64,000 bases of DNA, taken from NCBI GenBank assembly GCA_963839725.1, contig CAWIWT010000001.1:558001-622000 (forward strand), read 5' to 3'. Positions 26,309 to 35,457 of this stretch are shown piece by piece (within the stretch, counting starts at the first letter, position 1; each line of letters begins with the position of its first letter). The stretch is from Kumtagia sp963839725 (GTDB taxonomy: Bacteria > Pseudomonadota > Alphaproteobacteria > Rhizobiales > Rhizobiaceae). A model generated the notes under the pieces. The model was not told the origin of the DNA. It saw only the letters and a list, made by a program, of their open reading frames with translations, and did no database searches. The position numbers and the translations under genes were made by a program.

Positions 26309-26825
26309 TAGGCCGTGAACTCACAAATCTGGTCGAAATGGTGTGAGGCCATCTGTTCGGATACGCGGAGCGAAGGCGTAGGAAGCCTTTCGGCTTTCAA
26401 GTCCTTCGCGACACCGGAGCGCCGTGCGTTCGCCGAACGCGCAAAGGACGCTCCGGCATTTCGGGTGGCGCATGTTCCTTTCGCGCTGACAAACGTCAGC
26501 GCGGGACATGCGCGGTAGCCGGACAGATGGACCGCATCCGAAGGGCGCCGAAACGGCTGCGACCTGCTGCGTCGAACCGCTCGGCCGGGGGATAGACCCC
26601 GCCCTTCGCGCTTCTCCTTGCATCTCTTTGCCGTTTCCGGCGCCATTTCGATCAATTATAACTCCACGGCCTACGGGGTCCGGCGGGTTCGAGTAAGTCC
26701 GCAGGTGATACGTAGCAGTGAACCGCGCGGATGCAAATGCGATCTTGTTTCAAATTGGCAGGCAGCCGATTCTGGCCTAATTGACGGCGGATTTGTTCGG
26801 CAAGCCTGCGCGACAGGAGGACGGC
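26309..26825. other. Intergenic region, no gene supported
   Basis: No frame here shows a recognisable protein or a convincing start. It holds the palindrome at 26468-26513 and the leader of the following kinase gene (ribosome-binding site ACAGGAGGACGG just before 26826). Confidence 0.6.
26468..26513. repeat. Two-tier hairpin, REP-like
   Basis: Outer arms GCGCATGT (26468-26475) and ACATGCGC (26506-26513) enclose an inner perfect stem GCGCTGAC/GTCAGCGC with loop AAAC. This nested palindrome resembles the other REP-type elements in the window. Confidence 0.6.
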
Positions 26826-27443
26826 ATGTCAGAAATCGCAACGCTCGCGGCAGCCATTTTCAAGCGTGCCGGCAAGCAAAAACGCTTTGTCGTCGCGCTC
26901 GCCGGGCCGCCCGGCGCCGGAAAGTCGACGCTTGCCGAGCAGCTGAGTGGGTTGTTTCCGGAAGGCAGCGCCATCGTCGTGCCGATGGACGGATTTCATT
27001 TCGACGACATCCTTCTCAATGCTCGCGACATGCGAGCCCGCAAGGGTGCGCCGGAGACATTCGATTTCCACGGCTTCGAGACGCTGCTTAAGCGCATCCG
27101 CGCCAATGAATCGGATATCGCCATTCCGGTCTTCGACCGCTCGATCGAACTGTCGCGTGCCGGCGCCGCGATCATCGCGCAGGATATCAAATTCGTGCTG
27201 GTCGAAGGCAACTACCTGTTGCTCGATGAGGAGCCGTGGAGCCGGCTTGGGCGGCTGTTCGATTTCTCGGTCTATATCGATGTGACGCGCGAGGAGCTTG
27301 ATCGCCGGTTGGTCAAGCGCTGGGACAAGCACGGCAAGACCAGGGAGGAGGCGCGCGCCTGGATCGATTCCAACGACATGCCCAACATCGATCGTGTCAT
27401 TCAGCGCCGCCGAGTGGCTGATCTGGTGTTGAAAGCGGGGTAA
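26826..27443 (+). CDS. P-loop nucleoside/sugar kinase-like protein
   Basis: A 205-residue P-loop kinase of the uridine kinase/pantothenate kinase-like group. Walker A is GPPGAGKSTL at about residues 28-37, followed by VVPMDGFHFDD (a DGFH motif), RKGAPETFDFHGF and FVLVEGNYLLL. These motifs match the family that includes FrcK, a putative kinase linked to fructose transport in Sinorhizobium. Here it lies 2.7 kb after an FrcA-like ATPase gene with the histidine kinase between them, so the link is only suggestive. A strong AGGAGG precedes ATG 26826. Confidence 0.82.
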   Translation: MSEIATLAAAIFKRAGKQKRFVVALAGPPGAGKSTLAEQLSGLFPEGSAIVVPMDGFHFDDILLNARDMRARKGAPETFDFHGFETLLKRIRANESDIAIPVFDRSIELSRAGAAIIAQDIKFVLVEGNYLLLDEEPWSRLGRLFDFSVYIDVTREELDRRLVKRWDKHGKTREEARAWIDSNDMPNIDRVIQRRRVADLVLKAG

Positions 27444-27524
27444 GACCGACGCGACACCCACACTCGAGCCGGAACCGAAAGCCATGACAAGCATTTAGCA
27501 ACAGTCACTTCGCGGAGAGCTGTC

Positions 27525-27863
27525 ATGGTTACAAAGAAATCCGTCACTGCCAAGCCAAAGTCTGAAGCCGCTGCCCCTAAAAAGGCGAGCCCCAGGAAAT
27601 CTGTCGAGAAGGATATGGGCGCAGGGGCGGCGATGGCCGCGCGCTCAAAGGATGCGGCAGCCGCCAAGCGCACCACAAAAGCGAGCTCCGCCAAGATGGA
27701 TAGCGCCAAGCCGGGGAAGGAAGCCGCGGCCAAGAAGGCGAAGGCGGCTCGAACGAAAGTCGCTTCCGCCAAGCCCTCGCTTGCCAAGCGTGTTATCCGC
27801 AAGGTCAAGTCGGCCGCCGGCGGCGTCGCGTCACTCGCCGGCGCTGTGGTCGGCAAGAGCTAG
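27525..27863 (+). CDS. Lys/Ala-rich histone H1-like protein
   Basis: A 112-residue, strongly basic, low-complexity protein rich in Lys, Ala and Ser (AAKKAKAARTKVASAKPS is typical). It ends in a hydrophobic SAAGGVASLAGAVVGKS. The composition resembles bacterial histone H1-like DNA-binding proteins, or a disordered nucleoid protein. The glycine/alanine tail could instead be a membrane-active helix. There is no folded domain to confirm function. ATG 27525 is preceded by GGAGAGCTGTC. Confidence 0.65.
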   Translation: MVTKKSVTAKPKSEAAAPKKASPRKSVEKDMGAGAAMAARSKDAAAAKRTTKASSAKMDSAKPGKEAAAKKAKAARTKVASAKPSLAKRVIRKVKSAAGGVASLAGAVVGKS

Positions 27864-27918
27864 CGCGGTCTGCGCTCAAGCCAACTGAAGGCGGCTTAAG
27901 GCAGCCATCGAATGCGCG

Positions 27919-28623
27919 TTACGGCCTCGCGGGAATGTTGAGGCCGCGGTCGCTTGCCGGCTGCGCCAGGCCGGCTTCCAGCCAGCGCATGACGTTCTTC
28001 ATATTATCCATGCCGAGCATTTCGCCCACTTCGTAGAAGACCTTCAGCGTGCGCACCCAGCCCAGCATGGAAATGTCGGCGATGGTGTATTCGTCGTCCA
28101 TGATCCATTTGCGGCCGTTCAGCCGGGTCTCCAGAACACCGAGAAGCCGCTTGGACTCATCGCGGTAGCGTTCGAGCGGCCGCTTGTCTGCAATGTCGTT
28201 GCCGGCGAATTTGTGGAAGAAGCCAAGCTGGCCGAACATCGGGCCGATACCCCCCATCTGGAAGAATACCCACGCGATCGTCTCATAGCGCCGAGCCGGA
28301 TCCGACGGCATCAGTTTGCCGGTCTTTTCGGCGAGATAGAGCAGGATAGCGCCGGATTCGAACAAAGCCAACGGCTTTCCGCCGGGGCCGTTGGGGTCGA
28401 TGATCGCGGGGATCTTGCCGTTCGGATTGAGCGACAGGAAGTCCGGCGTCGCGGTCTCGTTCTGCATGATGTTGATGAGGTGCGCCTCGTAAGGCAGGCC
28501 GATCTCTTCCAGCGCGATCGATACCTTCACGCCGTTCGGTGTGGGAAACGAATAGAGCTGCAGCCTGTCAGGATGCTGTGCGGGCCAACGCGAAGCGATC
28601 GGGAAAGCGGCGAGGTCGGACAT
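27919..28623 (-). CDS. Glutathione S-transferase family protein
   Basis: A 234-residue GST-fold protein. The N-terminal thioredoxin-like domain shows SFPTPNGVKVSIALEEIGLP, then NPNGKIPAIID with the cis-Pro and ALFESGAILLYLAEKTG with the glutathione-binding Glu-Ser. The C-terminal helical domain shows YTIADISMLGW, the N-capping box. The TPNG entry resembles the Ure2p/YfcG-like group, which has disulfide-reductase activity toward small disulfides. The substrate is not shown. It is convergent with the histone-like gene. Confidence 0.88.
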   Translation of the reverse strand: MSDLAAFPIASRWPAQHPDRLQLYSFPTPNGVKVSIALEEIGLPYEAHLINIMQNETATPDFLSLNPNGKIPAIIDPNGPGGKPLALFESGAILLYLAEKTGKLMPSDPARRYETIAWVFFQMGGIGPMFGQLGFFHKFAGNDIADKRPLERYRDESKRLLGVLETRLNGRKWIMDDEYTIADISMLGWVRTLKVFYEVGEMLGMDNMKNVMRWLEAGLAQPASDRGLNIPARP

Positions 28624-29284
28624 GAAGGACTCCTGAAGGCAAAAAGGGCGGGACGACAGTCAGTGCGCCGGTTGCGGGAAAGTAGGAATTGGTACGATTG
28701 ATGTCGAGAGTGGGTGGGTTGGATTTTCGGAGCCGTTATTAAGTTGTCCGCACCGCTCCGGCAGGGATCCTATGGTCGCGCTCCGGCTTTCAGCTTCCGC
28801 TTGCCATAGGATGACGAAGTTGAGGTGGGCTGGGCTAACCTTCAACGTCGGCGCTCGGCGCTACGCTTGGCGGTCGGCAGCTCTCATGATTTTTCGTCAT
28901 CCTATGGCAAGCGGAGGCTGAAAGCCGGAGCGCGACCATAGGATCCCATGATTGATGATTTCTACCTGTCACAGTGGGATCATCAGATGTCGATACGGCG
29001 TCAAAAGAGTGGCTCACGGATACCGCAGAAAATCCACCTTCCGGACCGGCTTCGATGCTCTCCGCGCTTGGCTCCAAACCCGTCAGAGCAGATCAAACAC
29101 CTCTGCTCGCTCATCCATAACGCCCTCAAACCACCAAGAGTTCGTGTAGTGTGTTCGGGCGCGCAAAGGACGCGCGGCGCTGTAGCCGCCGATATGCGGG
29201 CTGAAAACTAAAATTAATCCGCCGAGCGGAAAGCGATATTAACAATATTTGCCCAGAGTGAAGCCCGATGGGGAATACATCCGT
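28624..29284. other. Intergenic region with a large palindrome, no gene supported
   Basis: Apart from the inverted repeat at 28765-28946 I see no supported gene, RNA or terminator here. Short open frames cross the repeat arms and look accidental. Confidence 0.55.
28765..28946. repeat. Palindromic intergenic repeat, 54-bp inverted arms
   Basis: Arms 28765-28818 and 28893-28946 are inverted copies, starting GGATCCTATGGTCGCGCTCC and ending GGATGACGAA, with very few differences over 54 bases and a 74-base spacer. The overall size (182 bases) and layout match the palindrome at 14553-14727, though the arm sequence differs. Confidence 0.8.
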
Positions 29285-30827
29285 ATGCCTTCAGGCTTAG
29301 ATCCAACACGTAGCCCTGGATTCAGGTTGCTTGCCGTTGCTGCCGCGGGTGTCGGCGCTTTCATGCTTGCGTTGTCGGCTATTCAAGGGTTTGGCTTTGA
29401 TGCAAGCCTGACCGGCAAGCCAGCGATTTTGATCGGCGCGGTTATTGCCGGATTGTGCGCGCTTTCCGCCGCCAGTTCGGTCGCTTCCTTCTTCGCCGGT
29501 GTCGATGAGTCCGTTGGCTATGTCTACAATCGAGACTCAATGCGACAAGCTGACGGGATTTTTCGCCCGCACCGCGATGATGAGCAGGATCGGCGAGGCG
29601 GTGGTTGGCGCGCTCAACACCGGTCGGCCTGCGTTTTTGCTCGACATAGACATCGATCGTTTCAAGCAGATCAACGAGTCCATCGGCTATTCGCTCGGGG
29701 ACGACCTGATCCTTGATTTTGCGGCCCGCTTGAGAAAATGCCTCCCGCGAAGTGTCATCATAGGGCGCATCGGCGCCGGCGAATTCGCCGTGTTAGTGTC
29801 GGATCAGGTTGCGGGCGAATCCCTGGGCGAATTGGTGGATCGGCTAATCGACCGGATGATGGTGCCGTACCAGCTCAGAACCCATTTGCAGTCGGTCAGC
29901 TTGTCGGTAGGCGTTGTCGCTATTCCGAAAGATGGTACCGAGCCCAAAACGATCCTGCGCCGCTCGAACCTTGCCCTGCAGAATGCGCGGCTGACCGGAA
30001 TTGGCGAATGGGCGTTCTTCGAGAACGAAATGGGCCGCGTCGCGGACCATCGTCAATGGGTCGAGTTGGAGCTTCAAACGGCGTTTCAGCGAGGCGACTT
30101 CCGCCTTTATTATCAGCCGCAGCATGAATTGTCGGGCGGCCGGGTCATTGGCTACGAAGCCTTGATCCGGTGGAAGCATCCAATTCGCGGCATGATCCCG
30201 CCATCGGAGTTCATCCCGATCGCAGAGGAAACCGGCATGATCGGCCAGCTCGGCGAGTGGGTGCTGCGGCAGGCTTGCGCCGATGCCCTGCAACTCCCCG
30301 AAAATTGCTTCGTTGCGGTTAACATCTCACCGGTGCAGTTCCTGACGCGTGATTTCCTGGACGTGGTTGAGGACGCCCTGAAGGCATCCGGGCTCGATCC
30401 AAAACGGCTCGAGCTCGAAGTCACGGAATCGGCCATGATGCAGAGCCGCGAGCAAGCGGCTTTCCTGCTCAAGCGGCTCGGCGAGATGGGCATTTCGGTC
30501 GCTATCGACGATTTTGGGACCGGCTATTCCAACCTGAGCTATCTGATCGATTTTCCGTTCCACAAGATGAAGGTCGACCAGTCCTTCGTCAGCCGCATGG
30601 AGACGGATGCCGTTTCGGCTGCGGTGGTAACAACCATCGTTGGCCTGGCGCGGGCTCTCAACGTTAGATCCATTGCGGAAGGCGTCGAGACGGAAAACCA
30701 GGCAATACTGCTCAGGGCCGCTGGCTGCAACGAGGTTCAGGGCTATCTGTACGGGCGCCCGGCGCCACTGGGCGGTGCCAAGCCTGTGCTCCGGTTGGTG
30801 AAGAACGGTGATAGGCAAGTCGCGTAG
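29285..30827 (+). pseudogene. GGDEF-EAL cyclic-di-GMP protein, single-base frameshift
   Basis: About 513 residues once one base near 29541-29543 is skipped. Two N-terminal membrane helices (about 15-36 and 48-75) precede a GGDEF domain starting at DKLTGFFAR, whose active-site loop is GAGEF, so cyclase activity is probably lost. The EAL domain is complete: YEALIRW, NISPVQF, EVTESAMM, DDFGTGYSNLS, KVDQSF and EGVETENQ. It should therefore act as a c-di-GMP phosphodiesterase. The break lies between the membrane helices and GGDEF. As given, the downstream part could still be read from an internal start at about 29445, but it would be soluble. Confidence 0.82.
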
Positions 30828-30836
30828 AATCCGCGG

Positions 30837-31853
30837 TTACCGCTTCGCGAGGATCACCTTGAATCCCTGGCTGCGGGCTATCTCCGAAAAACTCGAAAAC
30901 AGCCCCGGCATGGTCTTTTCATAGGGAAGATGGTGGTTTGCCACCAGAAGCAGCCGCCCGCCCGATTTGAGCGCTCTCGCCGCTGCCTTGATCATGTCTT
31001 GTCCAAGCAAAGGCTCGGCGCGCCTGTCGGCGTGGAATGGCGGGTTCATGACGATGGCATCGTATCGGTCGGTGACCGGTTCGGCGGCGAGGTCATGCCA
31101 GAAGAAGCCGGCCGGCACAGTCGCATCAGCGAGGTTGATCTTCGCGGCTTCCAATGAAGCGAAGTCGGCTTCATAGAGATCGATCGCCTTGATCTTCGGA
31201 CATCGCCTGACTGCTTCTCGGGCGAGGTAGCCCCAGCCCGCGCAGAAATCGGCGACGTGCCCCGAGAGATCGGCCGGAAGGTGTTCCGCCAGCAACTGTG
31301 ACCCGGTATCGACGTGATCACGCGAAAACATGCCTGGCGCCGTGACGAAATGGCCCTCGACAAGTGTCGGTTCCTCACTTGCGTTCAGTGCGGCGAGAAG
31401 CGGCTTCACGTCCTGCTGGTGTCGGAACCAAACGGCCAGGCCGTGGTATTTGGGCAGATGCCCATCCAGTTCGACAGCGCCTTCGAGCCGCTTGCGCAGG
31501 CTGGCGGTGCCATCCTCCTTGCTTCCCGCCAGAAGGATGAGCGCTCCAACCTTTGTACGGGAGACAGCCTCGGCGATCCAGGCTTCATTTTGCCCGCGAT
31601 GCCGGCCGCAAAGGATCAGGGCCGCATCATAGTTGTCTCCGGTCGGCTGCGGAACGACCGCGTGGCGCGACGCCTCGAGGGCACGGAATTGCGGCCGGAA
31701 ACCTTGAACGCAGGTCAGGTCCGCATTGTTTGCAATGGCACTGGATCGGAAACCAGACTCGGCTCCTAGAAACAGGATGCGTTCTCCGCTTGCGGGCAAG
31801 GGCACCACATTTGCTTCGAACGGATAGAGCAGGGTTTTCAGCGCATCTCTCAT
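30837..31853 (-). CDS. Class I methyltransferase, RsmC-like (16S rRNA m2G1207)
   Basis: A 338-residue tandem methyltransferase-fold protein. The active domain has VADFCAGWGYLAREAV (SAM motif I) and VMNPPFHADR, the NPPF motif of N2-guanine and N6-adenine methyltransferases. The first half is a degenerate, non-catalytic repeat. This architecture and length match RsmC, which modifies G1207 of 16S rRNA. ATG 31853 has GGTGAG just upstream; a GTG nine bases earlier is the alternative. Its stop is 10 bases from the convergent EAL gene stop. Confidence 0.8.
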   Translation of the reverse strand: MRDALKTLLYPFEANVVPLPASGERILFLGAESGFRSSAIANNADLTCVQGFRPQFRALEASRHAVVPQPTGDNYDAALILCGRHRGQNEAWIAEAVSRTKVGALILLAGSKEDGTASLRKRLEGAVELDGHLPKYHGLAVWFRHQQDVKPLLAALNASEEPTLVEGHFVTAPGMFSRDHVDTGSQLLAEHLPADLSGHVADFCAGWGYLAREAVRRCPKIKAIDLYEADFASLEAAKINLADATVPAGFFWHDLAAEPVTDRYDAIVMNPPFHADRRAEPLLGQDMIKAAARALKSGGRLLLVANHHLPYEKTMPGLFSSFSEIARSQGFKVILAKR

Positions 31854-31871
31854 GGAGCTCACCGTGTCACG

Positions 31872-31900
31872 AAAAAGGGCGCAGCTTGCGCCGCGCCCTT
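31872..31900 (-). terminator. Rho-independent terminator after pnp
   Basis: On the minus strand AAGGGCGC and GCGCCCTT form an 8-bp stem with a 10-base loop, followed by TTTTT. It lies about 70 bases beyond the pnp stop and before the RsmC-like gene. Confidence 0.85.
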
Positions 31901-31915
31901 TATGCTGTTGCTTTC

Positions 31916-31947
31916 ATGCATGCCGACACGCTTTTGGGCGACATGCA
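31916..31947. repeat. Short REP-like palindrome
   Basis: ATGCATGCCG and CGACATGCA flank ACGCTTTTGGG. The sequence matches, in shortened form, the palindrome at 48499-48545. It lies between the pnp stop and its terminator. Confidence 0.5.
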
Positions 31948-31967
31948 CTAAGGCTGGATCAGTACGA

Positions 31968-34109
31968 TCAGGCGGCGTCTTCTTCCGCCTTCTTCTCGCG
32001 CGGGATTTCCTTGCCGGTCGCCTGATCGACGACCTTCATCGACAGGCGAACCTTGCCGCGTTCGTCGAAGCCCATGAGCTTGACGAAAACCTTGTCGCCT
32101 TCCTTGACCACATCGGTGGTCTTCTGAACGCGGTCATTGGCGAGCTGCGAGATGTGGACCAGGCCGTCGCGCGGACCGAAGAAATTGACGAAGGCGCCGA
32201 AATCGGCGGTCTTCACAACCGTGCCTTCGTAGATTTCGCCGACTTCCGGCTCGGCCACGATGGTGTGAATCCACTTCTTGGCCGCCTCGATCTCCTTGGC
32301 GTTCGACGAAGCGATCTTCACCGTGCCGTCGTCCTCGATGTTGATCTTGGCGCCGGTCTTTTCGACGATCTCGCGGATGACCTTACCGCCTGAACCGATG
32401 ACCTCGCGGATCTTGTCGGTCGGGATCTGCATGACCTCGATGCGCGGAGCGAACTCGCCGAGTTCCTTGCGGCCCTCGGACAGAGCGTGCGACATCTCGC
32501 CGAGAATGTGAAGGCGACCGTCCTTGGCCTGCTTCAGGGCGACGTTCATGATCTCTTCGGTGATGCCGTCAATCTTGATGTCCATCTGCAGCGCGGTGAT
32601 GCCGTTGGTCGTGCCGGCAACCTTGAAGTCCATGTCGCCCAGGTGGTCCTCGTCACCAAGGATATCGGAGAGGACGGCGAAGCGATCACCTTCCTTGATC
32701 AGGCCCATCGCGATGCCCGCCACCGGCTTGGCCAGCGGCACGCCGGCATCCATCAGCGCCAGCGAAGTGCCGCAGACGGTCGCCATCGACGACGAGCCGT
32801 TGGACTCCGTGATCTCCGAAACCACGCGCAGCGTGTAAGGGAACTGCTCGGCCGAAGGCAGCATCGGGTGAATGGCGCGCCAAGCGAGCTTGCCGTGGCC
32901 GATTTCGCGGCGTCCCGGCGAGCCCATGCGGCCGGTTTCGCCGACGGAGTAGGGCGGGAAGTTGTAGTGAAGGAGGAACGTCTCCTTGTACATGCCGGTC
33001 AGCGAGTCGACATACTGCTCGTCCTCACCGGTGCCAAGCGTGGCGACAACGATCGCCTGCGTTTCGCCACGGGTGAACAGCGCCGAACCGTGGGTACGCG
33101 GCAGGACGCCGACTTCCGATACGATGTTGCGCACCGTGCTCAGGTCGCGGCCGTCGATGCGGCTGCTGGTGTCGAGAATGTTCCAGCGAACGATCTTGGC
33201 CTGCAGGTCCTTGAATACCGAACCGACCTGTTCGCTCGACCAGACGGTGTCTTCGGCGCCTTCCGGTAGCAGAGTTGCCTTTACCTTGGCCTTGGCGGCG
33301 TCGACGGCTTTGTAACGCGCCTGCTTGTCGGTGATCTTGTAGGCTGCGCGCAGGTCGTCCTCGACCAGGCCGAGCATGGTGGATTCGAGTTCCGAAAGGT
33401 CGGTGATCTTGTGATCGCGCGGATCCTTGGCGGCGACTTCCGCCAGCTTGATGATCGCGTCGAGCACCGGCTGGAAGCCACGGTGGCCGAACATGACAGC
33501 GCCGAGCATGATGTCTTCCGGCAGTTCCTGTGCTTCCAACTCGACCATCAGAACGGCGTCGCCCGTGCCGGCGACGACGAGGTCGAGCTTGGATTCAGCC
33601 ATCTCGTCGATGTGCGGGTTGAGCTTGTACTCACCGCCGATGTAGCCGACGCGAGCACCGCCGATCGGGCCCATGAAAGGAACGCCTGACAAAGTCAGTG
33701 CTGCCGAGGTGGCGACGATCGACACGATGTCGGGATCGTTTTCACGATCGTGCTGCATGACGGTGACGACAACCTGGGTGTCGTTCTTGTAGCCGTCGGC
33801 GAAAAGCGGGCGGATCGGGCGGTCGATGAGGCGGGAAACCAGGGTTTCCTTCTCGCTCGGGCGGCCTTCACGCTTGAAGTAGCCGCCGGGAATCTTGCCC
33901 GCGGCGTAGGTCTTTTCCTGGTAGTTGACGGTCAGCGGAAAAAAGTCGAAACCCGGCTTCGGCTCCTTGGCCGAAACGACGGTGGCGAGTACGACGGTCT
34001 CGCCATAGGTTGCGAGAACGGCGCCGTCAGCCTGACGGGCAATCTTGCCGGTCTCGAGGATCAGCGGGCGGCCTGCCCATTCGATTTCCACCTTGTGGTG
34101 ATTGAACAT
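31968..34109 (-). CDS. pnp: Polynucleotide phosphorylase
   Basis: A 713-residue 3-prime-to-5-prime exoribonuclease that degrades RNA with phosphate and forms part of the degradosome. Two RNase PH-like domains are present, including FFPLTVNYQEKTYAAGKIPGG and GRREIGHGKLAWRAI. After these come a KH domain (IREVIGSGGKVIREIVEKTG) at about residues 555-615 and an S1 domain (GEIYEGTVVKTADFGAFVNF) at about 620-690. Length is normal. It lies downstream of rpsO on the same strand, the usual proteobacterial pair, with an rpsO terminator-like hairpin between them. Confidence 0.97.
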   Translation of the reverse strand: MFNHHKVEIEWAGRPLILETGKIARQADGAVLATYGETVVLATVVSAKEPKPGFDFFPLTVNYQEKTYAAGKIPGGYFKREGRPSEKETLVSRLIDRPIRPLFADGYKNDTQVVVTVMQHDRENDPDIVSIVATSAALTLSGVPFMGPIGGARVGYIGGEYKLNPHIDEMAESKLDLVVAGTGDAVLMVELEAQELPEDIMLGAVMFGHRGFQPVLDAIIKLAEVAAKDPRDHKITDLSELESTMLGLVEDDLRAAYKITDKQARYKAVDAAKAKVKATLLPEGAEDTVWSSEQVGSVFKDLQAKIVRWNILDTSSRIDGRDLSTVRNIVSEVGVLPRTHGSALFTRGETQAIVVATLGTGEDEQYVDSLTGMYKETFLLHYNFPPYSVGETGRMGSPGRREIGHGKLAWRAIHPMLPSAEQFPYTLRVVSEITESNGSSSMATVCGTSLALMDAGVPLAKPVAGIAMGLIKEGDRFAVLSDILGDEDHLGDMDFKVAGTTNGITALQMDIKIDGITEEIMNVALKQAKDGRLHILGEMSHALSEGRKELGEFAPRIEVMQIPTDKIREVIGSGGKVIREIVEKTGAKINIEDDGTVKIASSNAKEIEAAKKWIHTIVAEPEVGEIYEGTVVKTADFGAFVNFFGPRDGLVHISQLANDRVQKTTDVVKEGDKVFVKLMGFDERGKVRLSMKVVDQATGKEIPREKKAEEDAA

Positions 34110-34388
34110 GTCTTGTCCTTCTTATGTGGCTTGCTTCCGCGCCGGTCTCGGCGACGGAGCAAGCCTTTTTGGCTTTGTCTAAGACGAGCCACGGGCAAGA
34201 CAACGGGAGGTCCGGGGTGGAGGCGCTTATGCGCTGCCGGGCGTCCTGCAATCCTGCCCCATGACCAGTCCAGGGGCGGTTCCGATCCTGCCCTCAGGAT
34301 CGGCCCAGGTTTCGGAAATGACGCTGCCACATCGGCCTGATTGTCACGTCCGGAAAGGCAGCGATATTCGCATGCCTTGAAAATGCGA

Positions 34389-34420
34389 ACCGGCGGGCCT
34401 TCTCTCGAAAACCCGCCGGT
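34389..34420 (-). terminator. Terminator-like hairpin between rpsO and pnp
   Basis: Minus-strand ACCGGCGGG and CCCGCCGGT form a perfect 9-bp stem with a 14-base loop starting 8 bases beyond the rpsO stop. The following T run is weak (TTCGCATTTT), so it may be a partial terminator or an RNase processing hairpin, as is usual in the rpsO-pnp interval. Confidence 0.7.
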
Positions 34421-34427
34421 CAGTTTG

Positions 34428-34697
34428 TTAGCGGCGCAAGCCGAGCTTTTCGATCAGCGTCGCGTAGCGCGCGTCGTCCTTGCCCTTCAGATAGTCGAGC
34501 AGGCGGCGGCGCTGCGACACCAGAGCGAGCAGGCCACGGCGGGAATGATTATCCTTAACGTGTCCCTTGAAGTGCTCGGTCAGGTTCTTGATGCGCTCCG
34601 AGAGAATGGCGACCTGTACCTCAGGCGAACCAGTGTCGCCCGACTTTGTCGCGTATTCCTTCAGCAATTCCTTCTTGCGATCAGCAGTGATCGACAT
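34428..34697 (-). CDS. rpsO: 30S ribosomal protein S15
   Basis: An 89-residue S15 that binds 16S rRNA early in assembly of the small subunit platform. Family signatures are GDTGSPEVQVAILSERI, NLTEHFKGHVKDNHSRRGL and QRRRLLDYLKGKD. The ATG at 34697 starts MSITADRKKEL, as usual. It follows truB at some distance because an SH3b gene, a sulfotransferase and a CorA-like remnant have been placed between them. Confidence 0.97.
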   Translation of the reverse strand: MSITADRKKELLKEYATKSGDTGSPEVQVAILSERIKNLTEHFKGHVKDNHSRRGLLALVSQRRRLLDYLKGKDDARYATLIEKLGLRR

Positions 34698-34880
34698 CGC
34701 GTTTTTCCTTGTCTGTTTGAGGAAACGGGATGCCCATAGCCAGGATGTCGTCCAGCAAGGGCCGGTTATTTGTCGCACGATCAGCGCGATGCGGCGCATA
34801 TAGTGGATATGAGCGCAAAAAGCTAGCGCCTTCGTTGGGAGCCCGGATTCTGCCGAAATTGGGAGCCTGAAGCGCGCCGG

Positions 34881-35390
34881 CTATTCCTCCTCGCACTTCA
34901 GATGCGGGTCGAAGACCCAGCCGACGGCATTGTCGTCCGCCAACCTCTCGACGGAATACCAGAGCTTGCCGTTATGCGCCGTTTCCTCATACGGCCGCAC
35001 GCGAACGCCGTTGGCCCATGTGCCCAGGACCTTGCCGTTGGGCTCCTCGCGGATGTTGAGCGGCGTGCCGGTTGGGTCGGCGACGGTGCAGATCTTGCCG
35101 AGTTCATCCGAGCCGTCGCATTTGAGATAGGCGCCGAATACCCAACCCCAGGCTTCCGCATAGTTGGCGACACGCGCCCAGCGCTTGCCGTTCTTGTCTT
35201 CATGCGAAACGATCTCGACAACCGCACCCTTCTTGAGAGCGCCGACGATCTTGCCTTCCGGGCCGTTGCGGACGTTCAACGGAGTGCCGGTCGGATCGAC
35301 AACGGTACAAACGGGAGGGCCATCACAGGCAATCGCCTGGGCCGATACCAGCAGGCTGGCGGCAAGGGCCAGGCAGCAGATAGCCTTCAT
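34881..35390 (-). CDS. Secreted protein with two bacterial SH3 domains
   Basis: A 169-residue exported protein. The N-terminal signal peptide ends ASLLVSAQAIA before a cysteine-containing CDGPPVC. Two tandem SH3b repeats follow, each with DPTGTPLNVR or DPTGTPLNIR and a Trp-Gly-Trp or Val-Gly-Trp-Val-Phe end. Such domains bind peptidoglycan or proteins in the periplasm. The four or more cysteines could form disulfides. The ATG at 35390 is preceded by AGGAAG six bases away; an ATG 15 bases earlier is possible. Its partner is unknown. Confidence 0.82.
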   Translation of the reverse strand: MKAICCLALAASLLVSAQAIACDGPPVCTVVDPTGTPLNVRNGPEGKIVGALKKGAVVEIVSHEDKNGKRWARVANYAEAWGWVFGAYLKCDGSDELGKICTVADPTGTPLNIREEPNGKVLGTWANGVRVRPYEETAHNGKLWYSVERLADDNAVGWVFDPHLKCEEE

Positions 35391-35457
35391 CGTCGTCTTC
35401 CTCATTGAGCGTCGCCCAAATTTAGGCGGCCACATCAGATCGTTCGTAAGGTCAAGG

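Noticed and set aside
26308..26655. Open frame upstream of the hybrid kinase
   Set aside because: It crosses a REP-like hairpin, is rich in Arg and Ser by composition alone, and has no recognisable motif.
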